A DNA stretch of 64,000 bases from Roseomonas sp. E05 (lineage in GTDB: Bacteria; Pseudomonadota; Alphaproteobacteria; Acetobacterales; Acetobacteraceae): assembly GCF_030063475.1 (NCBI RefSeq), contig NZ_JASIRT010000001.1, positions 124,001 through 188,000 of the forward strand, given 5' to 3'. The first letter of the stretch is position 1. Every line of letters begins with the position of its first letter. Position numbers and translations under genes: made by a program. The notes beneath the pieces were generated by a model, which saw nothing but the letters and a program-made list of their open reading frames with translations, made no database searches and was not told where the DNA came from. This document shows positions 20,556 to 29,222 of this stretch, one piece after another.

Positions 20556-21512
20556 TCAGGCCACGCCGTGCCGGCCCATCTCCAGGAACTTCTCGCGCCG
20601 GCGCGCCCGCAGCGTCCCGCCGTCGAGCGCCAGCAGCGGCTCCAGGCATTCCCAGACCTTGTCGCCCACCGCACGGACGGCCGCCCCGGCATCCCGGTGC
20701 GCGCCGCCGAGCGGCTCCGGCACCACGGCGTCGATCAGTGCCAGCCGGCTCAGATCCTGCGCCGTCAGCTTCAGCGCGTCGGCGGCGGTGCTGGCCTGGG
20801 CGGCGTCGCGCCAGAGGATGCTGGCGCAGCCCTCGGGGCTGATCACCGAATAGATCGAGTGCTCCAGCATCAGCACGCGGTCGGCGGCGGCCAGCGCGAT
20901 GGCGCCGCCCGAGCCGCCCTCGCCGATGATGGTGGCGACGAAGGGCACCGGCGCGTCCAGGCAGGCCTCGATGGAGCGGGCGATGGCCTCCGCCTGCCCG
21001 CGCGCCTCGGCCTCGATGCCCGGAAAGGCGCCGGCGGTGTCCACGAAGGAGAGGATGGGCAGGCCGAACCGCCCGGCCAGCTCGATCAGCCGGCGCGCCT
21101 TCCGGTAGCCCTCCGGCCGGGCGCTGCCGAAGTTGTGCTTGATGCGGCTGTCGGTATCGGTGCCCTTCTCGGTGCCCAGCACCATCACGGCCTGGCCGCG
21201 GAAGCGGCCGAGGCCGCCCACCACCGCCGCGTCGTCGGCGAAGGCGCGGTCGCCGGCCAGCGGCGTGAACTCCTCGATCAGCGCCTCGATGTAGGTGAGG
21301 CATTTGGGCCGGTCCGGATGGCGCGCCACCTGCGCCTTCTGCCACGGCGTCAGCTTCGCGTAGGTGGCGGCGAGCAGCTTCTCGGCCTTGTCGGACAGGC
21401 GCCCGACCTCCTCGGCCACATCGATTCCGCCCGCATCCGTGGTCCGGCGCAGCTCCTCGATCTTGCCTTCCAGTTCGGCAAGCGGCTTCTCGAATTCCAG
21501 GAAGTGACGCAT
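20556..21512 (-). CDS. accA: Acetyl-CoA carboxylase carboxyltransferase subunit alpha
   Basis: The protein has 318 residues and starts MRHFLEFEKPLAELEGKIEEL, the usual AccA N-terminus. The carboxyltransferase core includes CLTYIEALIEEFTPLAGDR, MVLGTEKGTDT, NFGSARPEGYRKA, LSFVDTAGAFPGIEAEARGQ, IGEGGSGGAIAL and YSVISPEGCASILWRD, the oxyanion-hole glycines that bind the carboxybiotin and acetyl-CoA. With AccD it makes malonyl-CoA for fatty acid synthesis. It converges with the sensor kinase (9 bp between stops). The upstream neighbour on the same strand is xerD, 152 bp away. Confidence 0.97.
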   Translation of the reverse strand: MRHFLEFEKPLAELEGKIEELRRTTDAGGIDVAEEVGRLSDKAEKLLAATYAKLTPWQKAQVARHPDRPKCLTYIEALIEEFTPLAGDRAFADDAAVVGGLGRFRGQAVMVLGTEKGTDTDSRIKHNFGSARPEGYRKARRLIELAGRFGLPILSFVDTAGAFPGIEAEARGQAEAIARSIEACLDAPVPFVATIIGEGGSGGAIALAAADRVLMLEHSIYSVISPEGCASILWRDAAQASTAADALKLTAQDLSRLALIDAVVPEPLGGAHRDAGAAVRAVGDKVWECLEPLLALDGGTLRARRREKFLEMGRHGVA

Positions 21513-21664
21513 CGCGATTCCGTATCGTGGCTCGCGCCAGGAAGAGAGCAGGCGGCGCGGCGCTGGCCTAGCGCAAGCCGGGCGCCGTGGCCAGGGGGCG
21601 CGCCCGCGGCACGCCGAACCCGGCGGACCGGCGGCGGGGTTTCCCCGGCCGCGCCCCCTTCCCC

Positions 21665-22567
21665 TCAGCCGGCCCGGCCCTCCGGCGCGGGCGCCGCGGC
21701 AAGCGGGTGGTGCGTTTCGACGAGCTGGCGCAGCCGCTCCTCCATCACCCGGGTGTAGATCTGGGTGGTGGCGATGTCGGCATGGCCGAGCAGCATCTGC
21801 AGGGCGCGGAGGTCGGCGCCCCCTTCCAGCAGGTGGCTGGCGAAGGAGTGCCGCAGCACATGCGGGCTGACGCGCGCGGGGTCGAGCCCGGCCGCCAGCG
21901 CCGCCTCCTTCACCAGCAGGACCAGGCTCTGCCGCGTCAGGTGGCCGGAGGCGCCGCGCGAGGGGAACAGCCACCTGGAGGGCTTTGCCGGGTCCTGCAG
22001 GGCGCCCGCGGCGGCGCGGGCGCGGGCCGAGATCGGCACCAGCCGCTCCTTGTTGCCCTTGCCGCGCACCAGGATCAGCGGGCTGCCATCCGCCAGGGCG
22101 GTGGCGGGCAGGCCGACCAGCTCGCTGGCACGCAGGCCGGAGCAGTAGAGCAGTTCCAGCAGCGCCACCGCCAGCGGGCCGCGCCGGCCAGGCAGGCGGG
22201 CGGCTGCCTCCAGCAGCGCCGTCACCTCCGCCGGGCGCAGCGCCTTCGGCAAGGATTTCGGCAGGCGGGGGCTGTCCAGCAACTCGGTCGGGTCGTCGGC
22301 GCGCACCCCTTCACGCGCCAGGAAGCGGTAGAACTGCCGCAGCGCCGCCAGCCGCCGTGCGGCGGTGCGCGGCGAGAGGCCGGCATCCGTCAGCCCCGCC
22401 AGATAGGCGCGCAGCAGCGCGGGCGGCGCCTCGGCCAGCCGGACGCCGCGGCCGCGCAGGGAGCCGGCGAGGTCGGCGAGGTCCGCCTCATAGGCGGCGA
22501 GCGTGTTGCGCGCCGCGCCGCGCTCGGCAGCCAGCATCTCCAGGAAGGCCTCGAGATGGCGGTCCAT
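21665..22567 (-). CDS. xerD: Site-specific tyrosine recombinase XerD
   Basis: The protein has 300 residues; GGAGG just upstream supports the ATG at 22567. The N-terminal SAM-like core-binding domain spans 1-90 (LEAFLEMLAAERGAARNTL). The catalytic residues are Arg in CSGLRASELVGL, Lys in VRGKGNKERLVP, His and Arg in HVLRHSFASHLLEGG, His in MLLGHADIATTQIYT, and the nucleophilic Tyr in that last motif. With XerC it resolves chromosome dimers at dif. The aroKB gene diverges upstream, an order also seen in related bacteria. It is a chromosomal housekeeping recombinase, not a sign of an integrative element here. Confidence 0.95.
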   Translation of the reverse strand: MDRHLEAFLEMLAAERGAARNTLAAYEADLADLAGSLRGRGVRLAEAPPALLRAYLAGLTDAGLSPRTAARRLAALRQFYRFLAREGVRADDPTELLDSPRLPKSLPKALRPAEVTALLEAAARLPGRRGPLAVALLELLYCSGLRASELVGLPATALADGSPLILVRGKGNKERLVPISARARAAAGALQDPAKPSRWLFPSRGASGHLTRQSLVLLVKEAALAAGLDPARVSPHVLRHSFASHLLEGGADLRALQMLLGHADIATTQIYTRVMEERLRQLVETHHPLAAAPAPEGRAG

Positions 22568-22590
22568 CCCCCCTCCTCCCGGAGTCGGGA

Positions 22591-22737
22591 TCAGCGCGTG
22601 CCGAAGCGGTCGTTCGGCAGGGTGCGCTCGACCGCCTGCGGCGTCACCTTCGGCGGGAAGGCGGCCATCACCAGCAGCCCGCCCAGGGCGGCGACAATCA
22701 GAACCAGGATCAGGAGAAACAATGGACGGCGGAACAT
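22591..22737 (-). CDS. Small single-pass membrane protein
   Basis: The predicted protein has 48 residues: a short basic start (MFRRP), one strong hydrophobic helix (LFLLILVLIVAALGGLLVMAAF), then a 20-residue polar tail beginning PPKVTPQAVERTLP. It lies 23 bp upstream of xerD on the same strand, in the gap before divergent aroKB. The topology (basic residues inside, tail outside) is that of a bitopic inner-membrane protein. A longer in-frame start at 22797 would overlap aroKB and is less likely. I do not recognise the family. Confidence 0.6.
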   Translation of the reverse strand: MFRRPLFLLILVLIVAALGGLLVMAAFPPKVTPQAVERTLPNDRFGTR

Positions 22738-22772
22738 GATAACCGGGGGTATCCTCGCGCGCGGAGCCTGAT

Positions 22773-24506
22773 GTGCTACCTTCCGCCCCTGTGACACGCA
22801 ACCTCGGCCTCACCATCATTCCGCCCGCCACACCATCGCCGCCCCGCTCCGCCCCGCAGGCCGCCCCGCAGGCCGCCCTGCGCTCCATCGTGCTGATCGG
22901 CCTGCCTGGCGCCGGCAAGTCCTCGATCGGGCGCCGGCTGGCGCAGCGCCTCGGCGTGCCCTTCCGCGACGCGGATACCGAGATCGAGGCGGCGGCCGGC
23001 CAGCCCATCACCGAGATCTTCGCCCGCTATGGCGAGCCGCATTTCCGCGAGGGCGAGCGGCGCGTCATCGCCCGCCTGCTGGCCGGGCCGCCGATGGTGC
23101 TGGCCACCGGCGGCGGCGCCTATGCCGACGCGCAGACCCGCGAGGCCATCCGCGCCTCGGGCGCGCTGACGGTGTGGCTGCGGGTCGGCATTCCCGTGCT
23201 GCTGCCGCGCGTCGCCGGGCGCGACACCCGGCCGATGTTCCTGAACCAGGACCCGGCCGCGGTGCTGCAGCGGCTGATGACCACCCGCCATCCCCTCTAC
23301 GCCGAAGCCGACCTCGTGGTGAACTGCATGGACGAAGCCCCCGAAGCGACCACCGACCGCGTGCAGGACGCGATCAGCGCCTTCACCGCCCCCGCCCGCC
23401 TGCCGGTGGCGCTGGCCGGGCGCGGCTATGACGTGGTGATCGGCCAAGGCCTGCTGGAACGGGCGGGCGGGCTGATCGCCCCGGCCCTGCCGGCGCGCCG
23501 CGTGGCGGTGGTCAGCGATGCCAGCGTCGCCGCGCTGCACCTGCCCAGCCTGCGCGCCGGGCTGGAGGATGCCGGGATCGAGATCCGCGCCAGCCTGACC
23601 GTGCCGCCCGGCGAGGGCAGCAAGAGCCTCGCCACCTATGGCGTGGTGATGGAGGAGTTGCTGGCGGCCGGGATCGACCGCAACACCGCCGTCGTCGCGC
23701 TCGGCGGCGGCGTGGTTGGCGACCTCGCCGGCTTCGTCGCCGCCACGGCGATGCGCGGCCTGCCCTTCGTGCAGGTGCCGACCACGCTGCTGGCGCAGGT
23801 CGATTCCTCCGTCGGCGGCAAGACCGGGATCAACCTCAAGGCCGGCAAGAACCTGGCCGGCGCCTTCCACCAGCCGCGCATCGTGCTGGCAGATACCGGC
23901 GTGCTGGCCACCCTCCCCGCCCGTGAGCTGCGCGCCGGCTATGCCGAGGTGGCCAAGCACGGCCTGCTGCAAGGGCCGCTCTGGAACTGGTGCGAGGCCG
24001 AGGGCGCCCGGGCCGTGGCGGGGGATGCCGCGGCGCTGCGCCACGCCGTGCTGGAGAGCTGCCGGCTGAAATCCGCCGTGGTCGCCGCCGACGAGCGGGA
24101 GGAGAGCGCCGAGGGCGGTCGCGCCCTGCTCAACCTCGGCCATACCTTCGGCCACGCCGTGGAGGCCGAGTGCGGCTATGACGGCACGCTGCTGCATGGC
24201 GAGGCGGTGGCGCTCGGGCTCGGCCTTGCCGCCCGGCTTTCCGCCCGGCTCGGCCTCTGCGATGCCGCGCTTCCCGGCCGGGTGGAGGCGCATCTGGCGG
24301 CGGTCGGGCTGCCGGCGCGCCTCACCGACCTGCCCCGCCGCTTCACGGTCGAGGCGCTGATGGGGCGGATGCGCAAGGACAAGAAGGTGCGCGACGGCCG
24401 TCTGCGCTTCGTGCTGCTGCACGGCGCCGGCCAGGCCTTCACCAAGGGCGATGTCGGGCCTGCCGAGGTCGAGGCGCTGCTGCGCGAGGCCGGCTGCGAG
24501 GGCTGA
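22773..24506 (+). CDS. aroKB: Fused shikimate kinase / 3-dehydroquinate synthase
   Basis: The protein has 577 residues from the GTG at 22773; a GTG at 22791 is an alternative. Residues 35-205 are shikimate kinase: Walker A GLPGAGKS (43-50), the shikimate-binding DAD in FRDADTEIE, and VLATGGGAY. Residues 210-577 are 3-dehydroquinate synthase: VALGGGVVGDLAGFVAA (NAD-binding), VPTTLLAQVDSSVGGKTGIN, and the zinc ligands in GHTFGHAVE and LLHGEAVALG. In E. coli these are separate adjacent genes; here they share one chain, covering the second and fifth steps of the shikimate pathway. No stop or internal start signal separates the halves. Confidence 0.95.
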   Translation: MLPSAPVTRNLGLTIIPPATPSPPRSAPQAAPQAALRSIVLIGLPGAGKSSIGRRLAQRLGVPFRDADTEIEAAAGQPITEIFARYGEPHFREGERRVIARLLAGPPMVLATGGGAYADAQTREAIRASGALTVWLRVGIPVLLPRVAGRDTRPMFLNQDPAAVLQRLMTTRHPLYAEADLVVNCMDEAPEATTDRVQDAISAFTAPARLPVALAGRGYDVVIGQGLLERAGGLIAPALPARRVAVVSDASVAALHLPSLRAGLEDAGIEIRASLTVPPGEGSKSLATYGVVMEELLAAGIDRNTAVVALGGGVVGDLAGFVAATAMRGLPFVQVPTTLLAQVDSSVGGKTGINLKAGKNLAGAFHQPRIVLADTGVLATLPARELRAGYAEVAKHGLLQGPLWNWCEAEGARAVAGDAAALRHAVLESCRLKSAVVAADEREESAEGGRALLNLGHTFGHAVEAECGYDGTLLHGEAVALGLGLAARLSARLGLCDAALPGRVEAHLAAVGLPARLTDLPRRFTVEALMGRMRKDKKVRDGRLRFVLLHGAGQAFTKGDVGPAEVEALLREAGCEG

Positions 24507-24616
24507 GCGGCCTCCCGGCGGGGGGATGGCAGCCATGCCCGGGCTTTTGGCCCTGGCGCCCTCGTGCCATATGCGGAAGGTTGCTGCCGCACCGCACCAT
24601 GCCGGGAGACCTGCCC

Positions 24617-25186
24617 ATGCCCCTCTCCGCGCCCGCCGCCCGTGAGCCGCTGCACCGCCGTGTCCTCGACATGCAGGGCTTTCAGCGGGAGGACGGGCTG
24701 TTCGACATCGAGGGGCATCTCGTCGACACCAAGAGCTACGGCTTCGAGACCGAGAACCGGCATGTCGCGCCCGGCGATGCGCTGCACGGCATGTGGATCC
24801 GGCTGACGGTGGATGCCGACCTGGTGATCCAGGAATGCGAGGCCAGCACCGATTTCAGCCCCTACAGCATCTGCCCGCAGGCCGCGCCGAACTTTGCCCG
24901 GCTGGCCGGGCTGCGCATCGGGCCGGGTTTCAACCGTGCGGTGCAGGAGCGGGTCGGCGGGCCGGTGGGCTGCACGCATCTGCGCGAGATGCTGGCGCAA
25001 ATGGCCACCGTCGCCTTCCAGACCACCTATTCCGCCCGCCAGGAGCGCCGGAGGAAGGAGGCGGCGGCCGAGGGGCCGCGCAAGCCGCCCGCCCTGCTCA
25101 ACACCTGCCTCGCCTATGGCGAGGAAAGCCCGATCGTGGCGCAGCGCTGGCCGGACTACGCCAAGCCGGCGCGGGCGGCAGAGTAG
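24617..25186 (+). CDS. DUF2889-domain protein
   Basis: The protein has 189 residues; GGGAG 8 bases before the ATG at 24617 decides the start. It matches the DUF2889 family: REPLHRRVLDMQGFQREDGLFDIEGHLVDTKS (broken here into shorter visible motifs such as LFDIEGHLVDTKSY) near the start, GDALHGMWIRLTVD, the cysteine-containing DFSPYSICPQAAPNFARLAG, and GCTHLREMLAQMATVAFQT. Its conserved Cys, His and Asp residues suggest a metal site or enzyme, but no function is established. It lies 110 bp after aroKB and converges on a hydrolase-TPR gene across repeat R3. Confidence 0.88.
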   Translation: MPLSAPAAREPLHRRVLDMQGFQREDGLFDIEGHLVDTKSYGFETENRHVAPGDALHGMWIRLTVDADLVIQECEASTDFSPYSICPQAAPNFARLAGLRIGPGFNRAVQERVGGPVGCTHLREMLAQMATVAFQTTYSARQERRRKEAAAEGPRKPPALLNTCLAYGEESPIVAQRWPDYAKPARAAE

Positions 25187-25194
25187 AAAACACC

Positions 25195-25311
25195 GGGGGA
25201 AGGGATTCCCCCGAACCTGCCTCTTATCTTTTTGCCGGCTTCAGGCTGCGCCCGCCGCCAGGGCGCAAACCCGAAGAAAAAAGATGGGGGTCCGGGGGAA
25301 TTCCTTCCCCC
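25195..25311. repeat. Family R intergenic inverted repeat, copy R3
   Basis: The left end GGGGGAAGGGATTCCCCC starts 8 bp after the DUF2889 stop; the right end GGGGGAATTCCTTCCCCC finishes 14 bp before the stop of the convergent gene. The inner arms are degenerate (GAACCTGCC on the left, GATGGGGGTCC on the right). The centre, GCGCCCGCCGCCAGGGCG, is shared exactly with copy R4. Confidence 0.9.
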
Positions 25312-25325
25312 GGCCTTTTCCGGCC

Positions 25326-26957
25326 TCAGTCGTCGTCGCGGCTGAAAAAGGCGTGCAGCCAGCGCCGCATCGGCGAGGCCTGAACAGCCTCCTCCTCCGG
25401 CGTCACCTCATGGGGTGGGCCCAGCCGGCTGGCGATCGCCTGCACCTTCTCGTCCTGCGGCAGCAGCCGGGCCGCCTCGGCGGCGACGCGCCGCGCCTCC
25501 TCCAGCCGCCCGGTGCGCTCCAGCGCGCGGGCCAGGCCGATATGCGCGGCGCCGATCTCGGGCCCCGCAGCCAGCGCGTCGCGGAACACCGGCTCCGCCT
25601 CGGCCGGCTCGCCGACATAGAGCAGGAGCTGGCCCAGCCACAGGAAGGCGCCGATATCGGTCTCGCCCTCCGCGATCACCTGACGGGCCGCCGCGATGGC
25701 CTCGGTGCGGTCGCCGCGGGCGGCGAGGGTGTGGCTGAGGCCGAGCAGGGCCTGCCGGCTGGCGGGCTCCTTCTCCAGCACGGCGCGGAACTGCGCCTCC
25801 GCCTCGTTCACCTTGGCGGCATTGAGCAGCAGATGGCCGTAGTGCATCTGCAGGCCGAGGTCGCCCGGCACCGTCTTGACGCCGCGCTGGCAGAGATGCA
25901 CCGCCTCCGGCAGCCGGCCCAGGTTGGCGAGCACCAGGCTCAGCCCCTGATAGACATGGCCGACATCCTGCCGCAGCGCCAGGGCGGCGCGGAACGGCTC
26001 CTCTGCCGCCTCGGACTCGTTCATGGCGAGCAGCGCGTGGCCGGCATTGGCCTGACTGACGAAGTCGCCGGGCCGCAGCGCCGCCTGCTGCAGCGCCAGC
26101 TCGCGCGCCACCTGCAGCCGGCCGGCCTGCCGCAGCTCGTTCATCCGCTGCGGCAGCAGATGGCCGATATCCTGCTCCAGCACGATGGGCGGCAGGCCAA
26201 GCTCCAGCGCGCGCTGCCACAGCCGGTTGGCCATCGCCACATGCCCGTGGCGGAAGGCGGCATTGCCGGCGTGGCGGAACCAGTGCGGGCTGGTGTGGCG
26301 CCGGCCGCGCATGAGCTGGGTCAGCCCCACCAGGTCACGCGCCTGGATGTGCTGCAGCACCTGCGCCAGGAAGGCGCTGTCCACCAGCAGCCAGATCGAG
26401 GCGTGATCCATGAAGGGGGTGCGCAGCCAGTGCACACTGGCCTCGGACACCAGCCGCTCGGCGTGGCCGCGATCCTCCGGCATGTAGGGATCGGCCAGCA
26501 GCACGCTGAACTGCCCGGCCTCGCCGGCGCGGACCGGCATGCCGGGGTGCTGCTCGGGCCGGTAGTAGCGGTGGAAGCGGGTGTCCCAGGGCACGTCGGC
26601 GGGGGCGATGGAGCTTTGCGGGCAGACCGCGAAGGCGAAGGCGGCGCCGAGCCGCGCCGCGTGCTTCAGCGCCGCATAGCCGCCCATGCTGTAGCCATAG
26701 GTGATGGCCGGCCCCCGCAGCGCCGCGCGCACGGCGGGCGCCGCCGCGGCGACGGAGGCCGTCGGGTACCAGTTCTCTCGCCGCGCCACGAAGCCGATGG
26801 CGTTGACGCCGAGCTTGGCCGCCACCTCCTCGCCCCAGATCCGCGTCTCCTGCGGGCGGAAGGTGAGGTCGGCAAAGGTGATGAGGGTGGGGGAACCCTT
26901 GGCGGGGTGATGCACCACCACCAAATGTTCGTCCTCATACAGGATCGCGTGCTTCAT
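25326..26957 (-). CDS. Alpha/beta-hydrolase-like domain fused to a TPR array
   Basis: The protein has 543 residues. Residues 1-200 look like an alpha/beta hydrolase: a beta-rich start with GSPTLITFADLTFR, the nucleophile elbow YGYSMGGYAAL (GxSxG-type), an acidic stretch LLADPYMPEDRGHAE, and a possible catalytic His in FMDHAS. Residues 230-520 are at least seven tetratricopeptide-like helical pairs (LLGLSHTLAARGDRTEAIAA; HIGLARALERTGRLEEARR). The tail is acidic with a short basic/aromatic patch. The combination suggests an enzyme held in a protein complex. It starts 20 bp after the stop of bolA on the same strand. The substrate is unknown. Confidence 0.75.
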   Translation of the reverse strand: MKHAILYEDEHLVVVHHPAKGSPTLITFADLTFRPQETRIWGEEVAAKLGVNAIGFVARRENWYPTASVAAAAPAVRAALRGPAITYGYSMGGYAALKHAARLGAAFAFAVCPQSSIAPADVPWDTRFHRYYRPEQHPGMPVRAGEAGQFSVLLADPYMPEDRGHAERLVSEASVHWLRTPFMDHASIWLLVDSAFLAQVLQHIQARDLVGLTQLMRGRRHTSPHWFRHAGNAAFRHGHVAMANRLWQRALELGLPPIVLEQDIGHLLPQRMNELRQAGRLQVARELALQQAALRPGDFVSQANAGHALLAMNESEAAEEPFRAALALRQDVGHVYQGLSLVLANLGRLPEAVHLCQRGVKTVPGDLGLQMHYGHLLLNAAKVNEAEAQFRAVLEKEPASRQALLGLSHTLAARGDRTEAIAAARQVIAEGETDIGAFLWLGQLLLYVGEPAEAEPVFRDALAAGPEIGAAHIGLARALERTGRLEEARRVAAEAARLLPQDEKVQAIASRLGPPHEVTPEEEAVQASPMRRWLHAFFSRDDD

Positions 26958-26977
26958 TGTCGTGCGGGCTGCCTGGT

Positions 26978-27262
26978 TCAGGCTGCGCTGGCCGCCTCGT
27001 CGGGCGTGAGCAGCCGCAGCGAGAGCGCGTGTAGCCCGGAGCTGAACTCGCCCGCCAGTGCCGCATGCACGGCGCGCGAGCGTGCCACGCGGCTCTGGCC
27101 GGCGAAGGCGGGGCTGATCACCTGCACGGCATAGTGCGTCTCGCCGCCCGGTGCCGCCCCCGCATGGCCGGCATGACGATGGCTCTCATCCAGGATGGCG
27201 ACCTCCGCCGGGGCGAAGGCCGAAATCAGGACATTCCGCATGCGTTCCGCGCGTATCGACAT
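26978..27262 (-). CDS. BolA-family protein
   Basis: The protein has 94 residues. BolA features are an N-terminal helix (RAERMRNVLISAFAPAEVAI), the SH motif in DESHRHAGHAG, and the class signature VISPAFAGQSRVARSRAVHAAL, followed by the helix ending LHALSLRLLTPDEA. BolA proteins bind [2Fe-2S] clusters together with monothiol glutaredoxins and affect iron and stress physiology; the conserved His residues are present. Its start is 15 bp from the divergent J-domain gene start, so both promoters overlap. The bolA - J domain - cobS - cobT neighbourhood is common in alphaproteobacteria. Confidence 0.92.
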   Translation of the reverse strand: MSIRAERMRNVLISAFAPAEVAILDESHRHAGHAGAAPGGETHYAVQVISPAFAGQSRVARSRAVHAALAGEFSSGLHALSLRLLTPDEAASAA

Positions 27263-27265
27263 GCA

Positions 27266-27271
27266 AGGAGG
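27266..27271 (+). promoter_or_regulatory. Strong Shine-Dalgarno that fixes the J-domain gene start
   Basis: AGGAGG lies six bases before the ATG at 27278 and almost touches the divergent bolA start (27262). It rules out longer in-frame starts for the J-domain gene that would overlap bolA. Confidence 0.8.
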
Positions 27272-27277
27272 TTTTCC

Positions 27278-27964
27278 ATGTCGCTGGCAGCCTGCCAAGC
27301 GAAAGGTTTGGCATCTGGCGGCTTGCGGCCCCCGCGATCCGCGCCCATAAACCGACAAATGGCCCGTCGCGGCGACCGTCTCCGATCCGACAGCACCTCC
27401 CCCAGCCAGCCGTGCGACGCGCCCGGCTGCGAGGCCGCGGGAGAATTCCGCGCACCGCGCGACCGCTCGCGGCTGCGTGACTACTATCATTTCTGCCTTG
27501 AGCATGTCCGCGCCTACAATCAGGCCTGGGACTACTACAAGGGCATGAGCACCGACGAGATCGAGCAGAATCTCCGGGAAGACAGTGGCTGGCAGCGGCC
27601 GACCTGGCCGCTCGGCCGGCTTGGCAACACCAAGCTCAATCCCGAGATCTTCCGCGATCCGCTCGGCCTCTTCGGCCAGGCACCGCCGACCCCGCGCAAG
27701 AGCGCCAAGGAGGCGCCGCCCGAGCTGCGCGCCGCACTTGACGTGATGGGGCTGGGCTGGCCGCTGGAGGAAGACGCGCTGCGCGCCCGTTACAAGGAGC
27801 TGGCCAAGCGCTACCATCCGGATTCGAACGGCGGCGACAAGTCCGCCGAGGACCGTCTGAAGGATATCAACCGCGCCTACAGTCTGCTGCGCAAGCGGCT
27901 GGCCGTCATGGCGGCGGAGCACGCCCCGGCGAAGCCTTCCGCCTCCTCCAGCCGGGCCGCTTGA
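27278..27964 (+). CDS. J-domain (DnaJ-type) protein
   Basis: The protein has 228 residues; the start is set by AGGAGG six bases upstream. The first 35 residues are weakly conserved. Residues 45-150 carry CDAPGCEAAGEFRAPRDRS and LRDYYHFCLEHVRAYNQAWDYY, a Cys/His-containing region typical of the alphaproteobacterial J proteins next to cobS. The J domain lies near the C-terminus (about 150-210) with the HPD motif in RYHPDSNGGDKSAEDR, which stimulates Hsp70 ATPase. J domains are usually N-terminal, so this is a variant architecture. It is 87 bp upstream of cobS and could assist cobaltochelatase assembly; that is inference. Confidence 0.92.
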   Translation: MSLAACQAKGLASGGLRPPRSAPINRQMARRGDRLRSDSTSPSQPCDAPGCEAAGEFRAPRDRSRLRDYYHFCLEHVRAYNQAWDYYKGMSTDEIEQNLREDSGWQRPTWPLGRLGNTKLNPEIFRDPLGLFGQAPPTPRKSAKEAPPELRAALDVMGLGWPLEEDALRARYKELAKRYHPDSNGGDKSAEDRLKDINRAYSLLRKRLAVMAAEHAPAKPSASSSRAA

Positions 27965-28051
27965 GCCTCGCCCGCTTGAGCCCCCACTTGAGCCTGATGG
28001 GGCAGCCTTCAGACTTACCGCGACACGAGTGCCGACAGCAGAGAGAGCCCG

Positions 28052-29059
28052 ATGAGCAAGGTCGCTACCCTTACCGAACCCCGCAGCACCAGCGCCATTG
28101 ACCTGCCCGACATCACAGTGAACGCGCGCGAGGTGTTCGGCATCGACAGCGATCTGGAGGTGCCCGCCTTCTCGGTCCGCACCGAGCACGTGCCCGAGGC
28201 CGACGACACCTACAAGTTCGACCGCGACACCACCCTCGCCATCCTGGCCGGCTTCGCCTTCAACCGCCGCGTCATGGTCCAGGGCTATCACGGCACCGGC
28301 AAGTCCACCCATATCGAGCAGGTGGCGGCGCGGCTGAACTGGCCCTGCATCCGCATCAACCTGGACAGCCACATCAGCCGCATCGACCTGATCGGCAAGG
28401 ACGCCATCGTCCTGAAGGACGGCAAGCAGGTCACGGAGTTCCGCGAGGGAATCCTCCCCTGGGCGCTGCAGCACCCCTGCGCGCTGGTCTTCGACGAGTA
28501 CGACGCCGGCCGGCCGGACGTGATGTTCGTCATCCAGCGCGTGCTGGAGGTCGAGGGCAAGCTGACGCTGCTGGACCAGAACCGCGTGATCCGCCCGCAC
28601 CCGGCCTTCCGCCTCTTCGCCACGGCGAATACCGTCGGCCTGGGCGACACCACCGGCCTCTACCACGGCACCCAGCAGATCAATCAGGGCCAGATGGATC
28701 GCTGGAACATCGTGGCCACGCTGAACTACCTGCCGCATGCGCAGGAGAGCAGCATCGTCGCCGCCAAGCTTGGCATCGACCCGAAGGACGCCGCGGCGAA
28801 GAAGCGGATCGAGGCCATGGTGGCGCTGGCCGACCTGACCCGCGCCGGCTTCATCGCGGGCGACATCTCCACCGTCATGTCGCCGCGCACGGTCATCACC
28901 TGGGCGGAGAACGCGCGCATCTTCGGCGATGTCGGCTTCGCCTTCCGCCTCTCCTTCCTCAACAAGTGCGACGAGGCGGAGCGCTCGACGGTGGCCGAGT
29001 ACTACCAGCGCTGCTTCAACGAGGAAGTGCCGACCGGCCTGATGGTCCGGAAGGCCTGA
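28052..29059 (+). CDS. cobS: Cobaltochelatase AAA+ subunit CobS
   Basis: The protein has 335 residues, full length. AAA+ motifs are Walker [10 protein letters not shown], Walker [11 protein letters not shown], sensor-like [19 protein letters not shown], and the Arg-rich [13 protein letters not shown]. CobS and CobT form the ATP-driven motor that, with CobN, inserts cobalt into hydrogenobyrinate a,c-diamide in aerobic cobalamin synthesis. GAGAGAG precedes the start. cobT follows 163 bp downstream, but a full family S element lies between them, starting 8 bp after the cobS stop. Confidence 0.97.
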   Translation: MSKVATLTEPRSTSAIDLPDITVNAREVFGIDSDLEVPAFSVRTEHVPEADDTYKFDRDTTLAILAGFAFNRRVMVQGYHGTGKSTHIEQVAARLNWPCIRINLDSHISRIDLIGKDAIVLKDGKQVTEFREGILPWALQHPCALVFDEYDAGRPDVMFVIQRVLEVEGKLTLLDQNRVIRPHPAFRLFATANTVGLGDTTGLYHGTQQINQGQMDRWNIVATLNYLPHAQESSIVAAKLGIDPKDAAAKKRIEAMVALADLTRAGFIAGDISTVMSPRTVITWAENARIFGDVGFAFRLSFLNKCDEAERSTVAEYYQRCFNEEVPTGLMVRKA

Positions 29060-29067
29060 GACCTTGG

Positions 29068-29199
29068 CCAGGGGAGGCGCCGCCTCCCCTGGACCCCTCC
29101 GCCGGGGTGGCCGTGCCACCCCGGACCCCGCCATAAGCTGACGGCGGGGTCCGGGGAGACACTGTCTCCCCGGCGGGGGCATGGGGGCAGCGCCCCCAT
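29068..29199. repeat. Family S two-half hairpin repeat between cobS and cobT, copy S1 (complete)
   Basis: The left half is a GC palindrome (29068-29092), then the 19-nt hairpin GGGGTGGCCGTGCCACCCC (29104-29122) and GGACCCCGCC. After a 10-bp spacer the right half mirrors it: GGCGGGGTCC, the hairpin GGGGAGACACTGTCTCCCC (29153-29171), and the palindrome ATGGGGGCAGCGCCCCCAT (29181-29199). It is the only complete dyad among the five copies. Confidence 0.9.
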
Positions 29200-29222
29200 T
29201 CTTTCGCGGGGAGCCGGAGCGG

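Noticed and set aside
21665-22567. Tyrosine recombinase as an integrase of a mobile element
   Set aside because: The sequence matches XerD and the neighbours (accA, aroKB) are core genes; there is no att repeat or tRNA nearby.
27965-28051. A cobalamin riboswitch before cobS
   Set aside because: The gap is only 87 bp and lacks a B12-box-like sequence.
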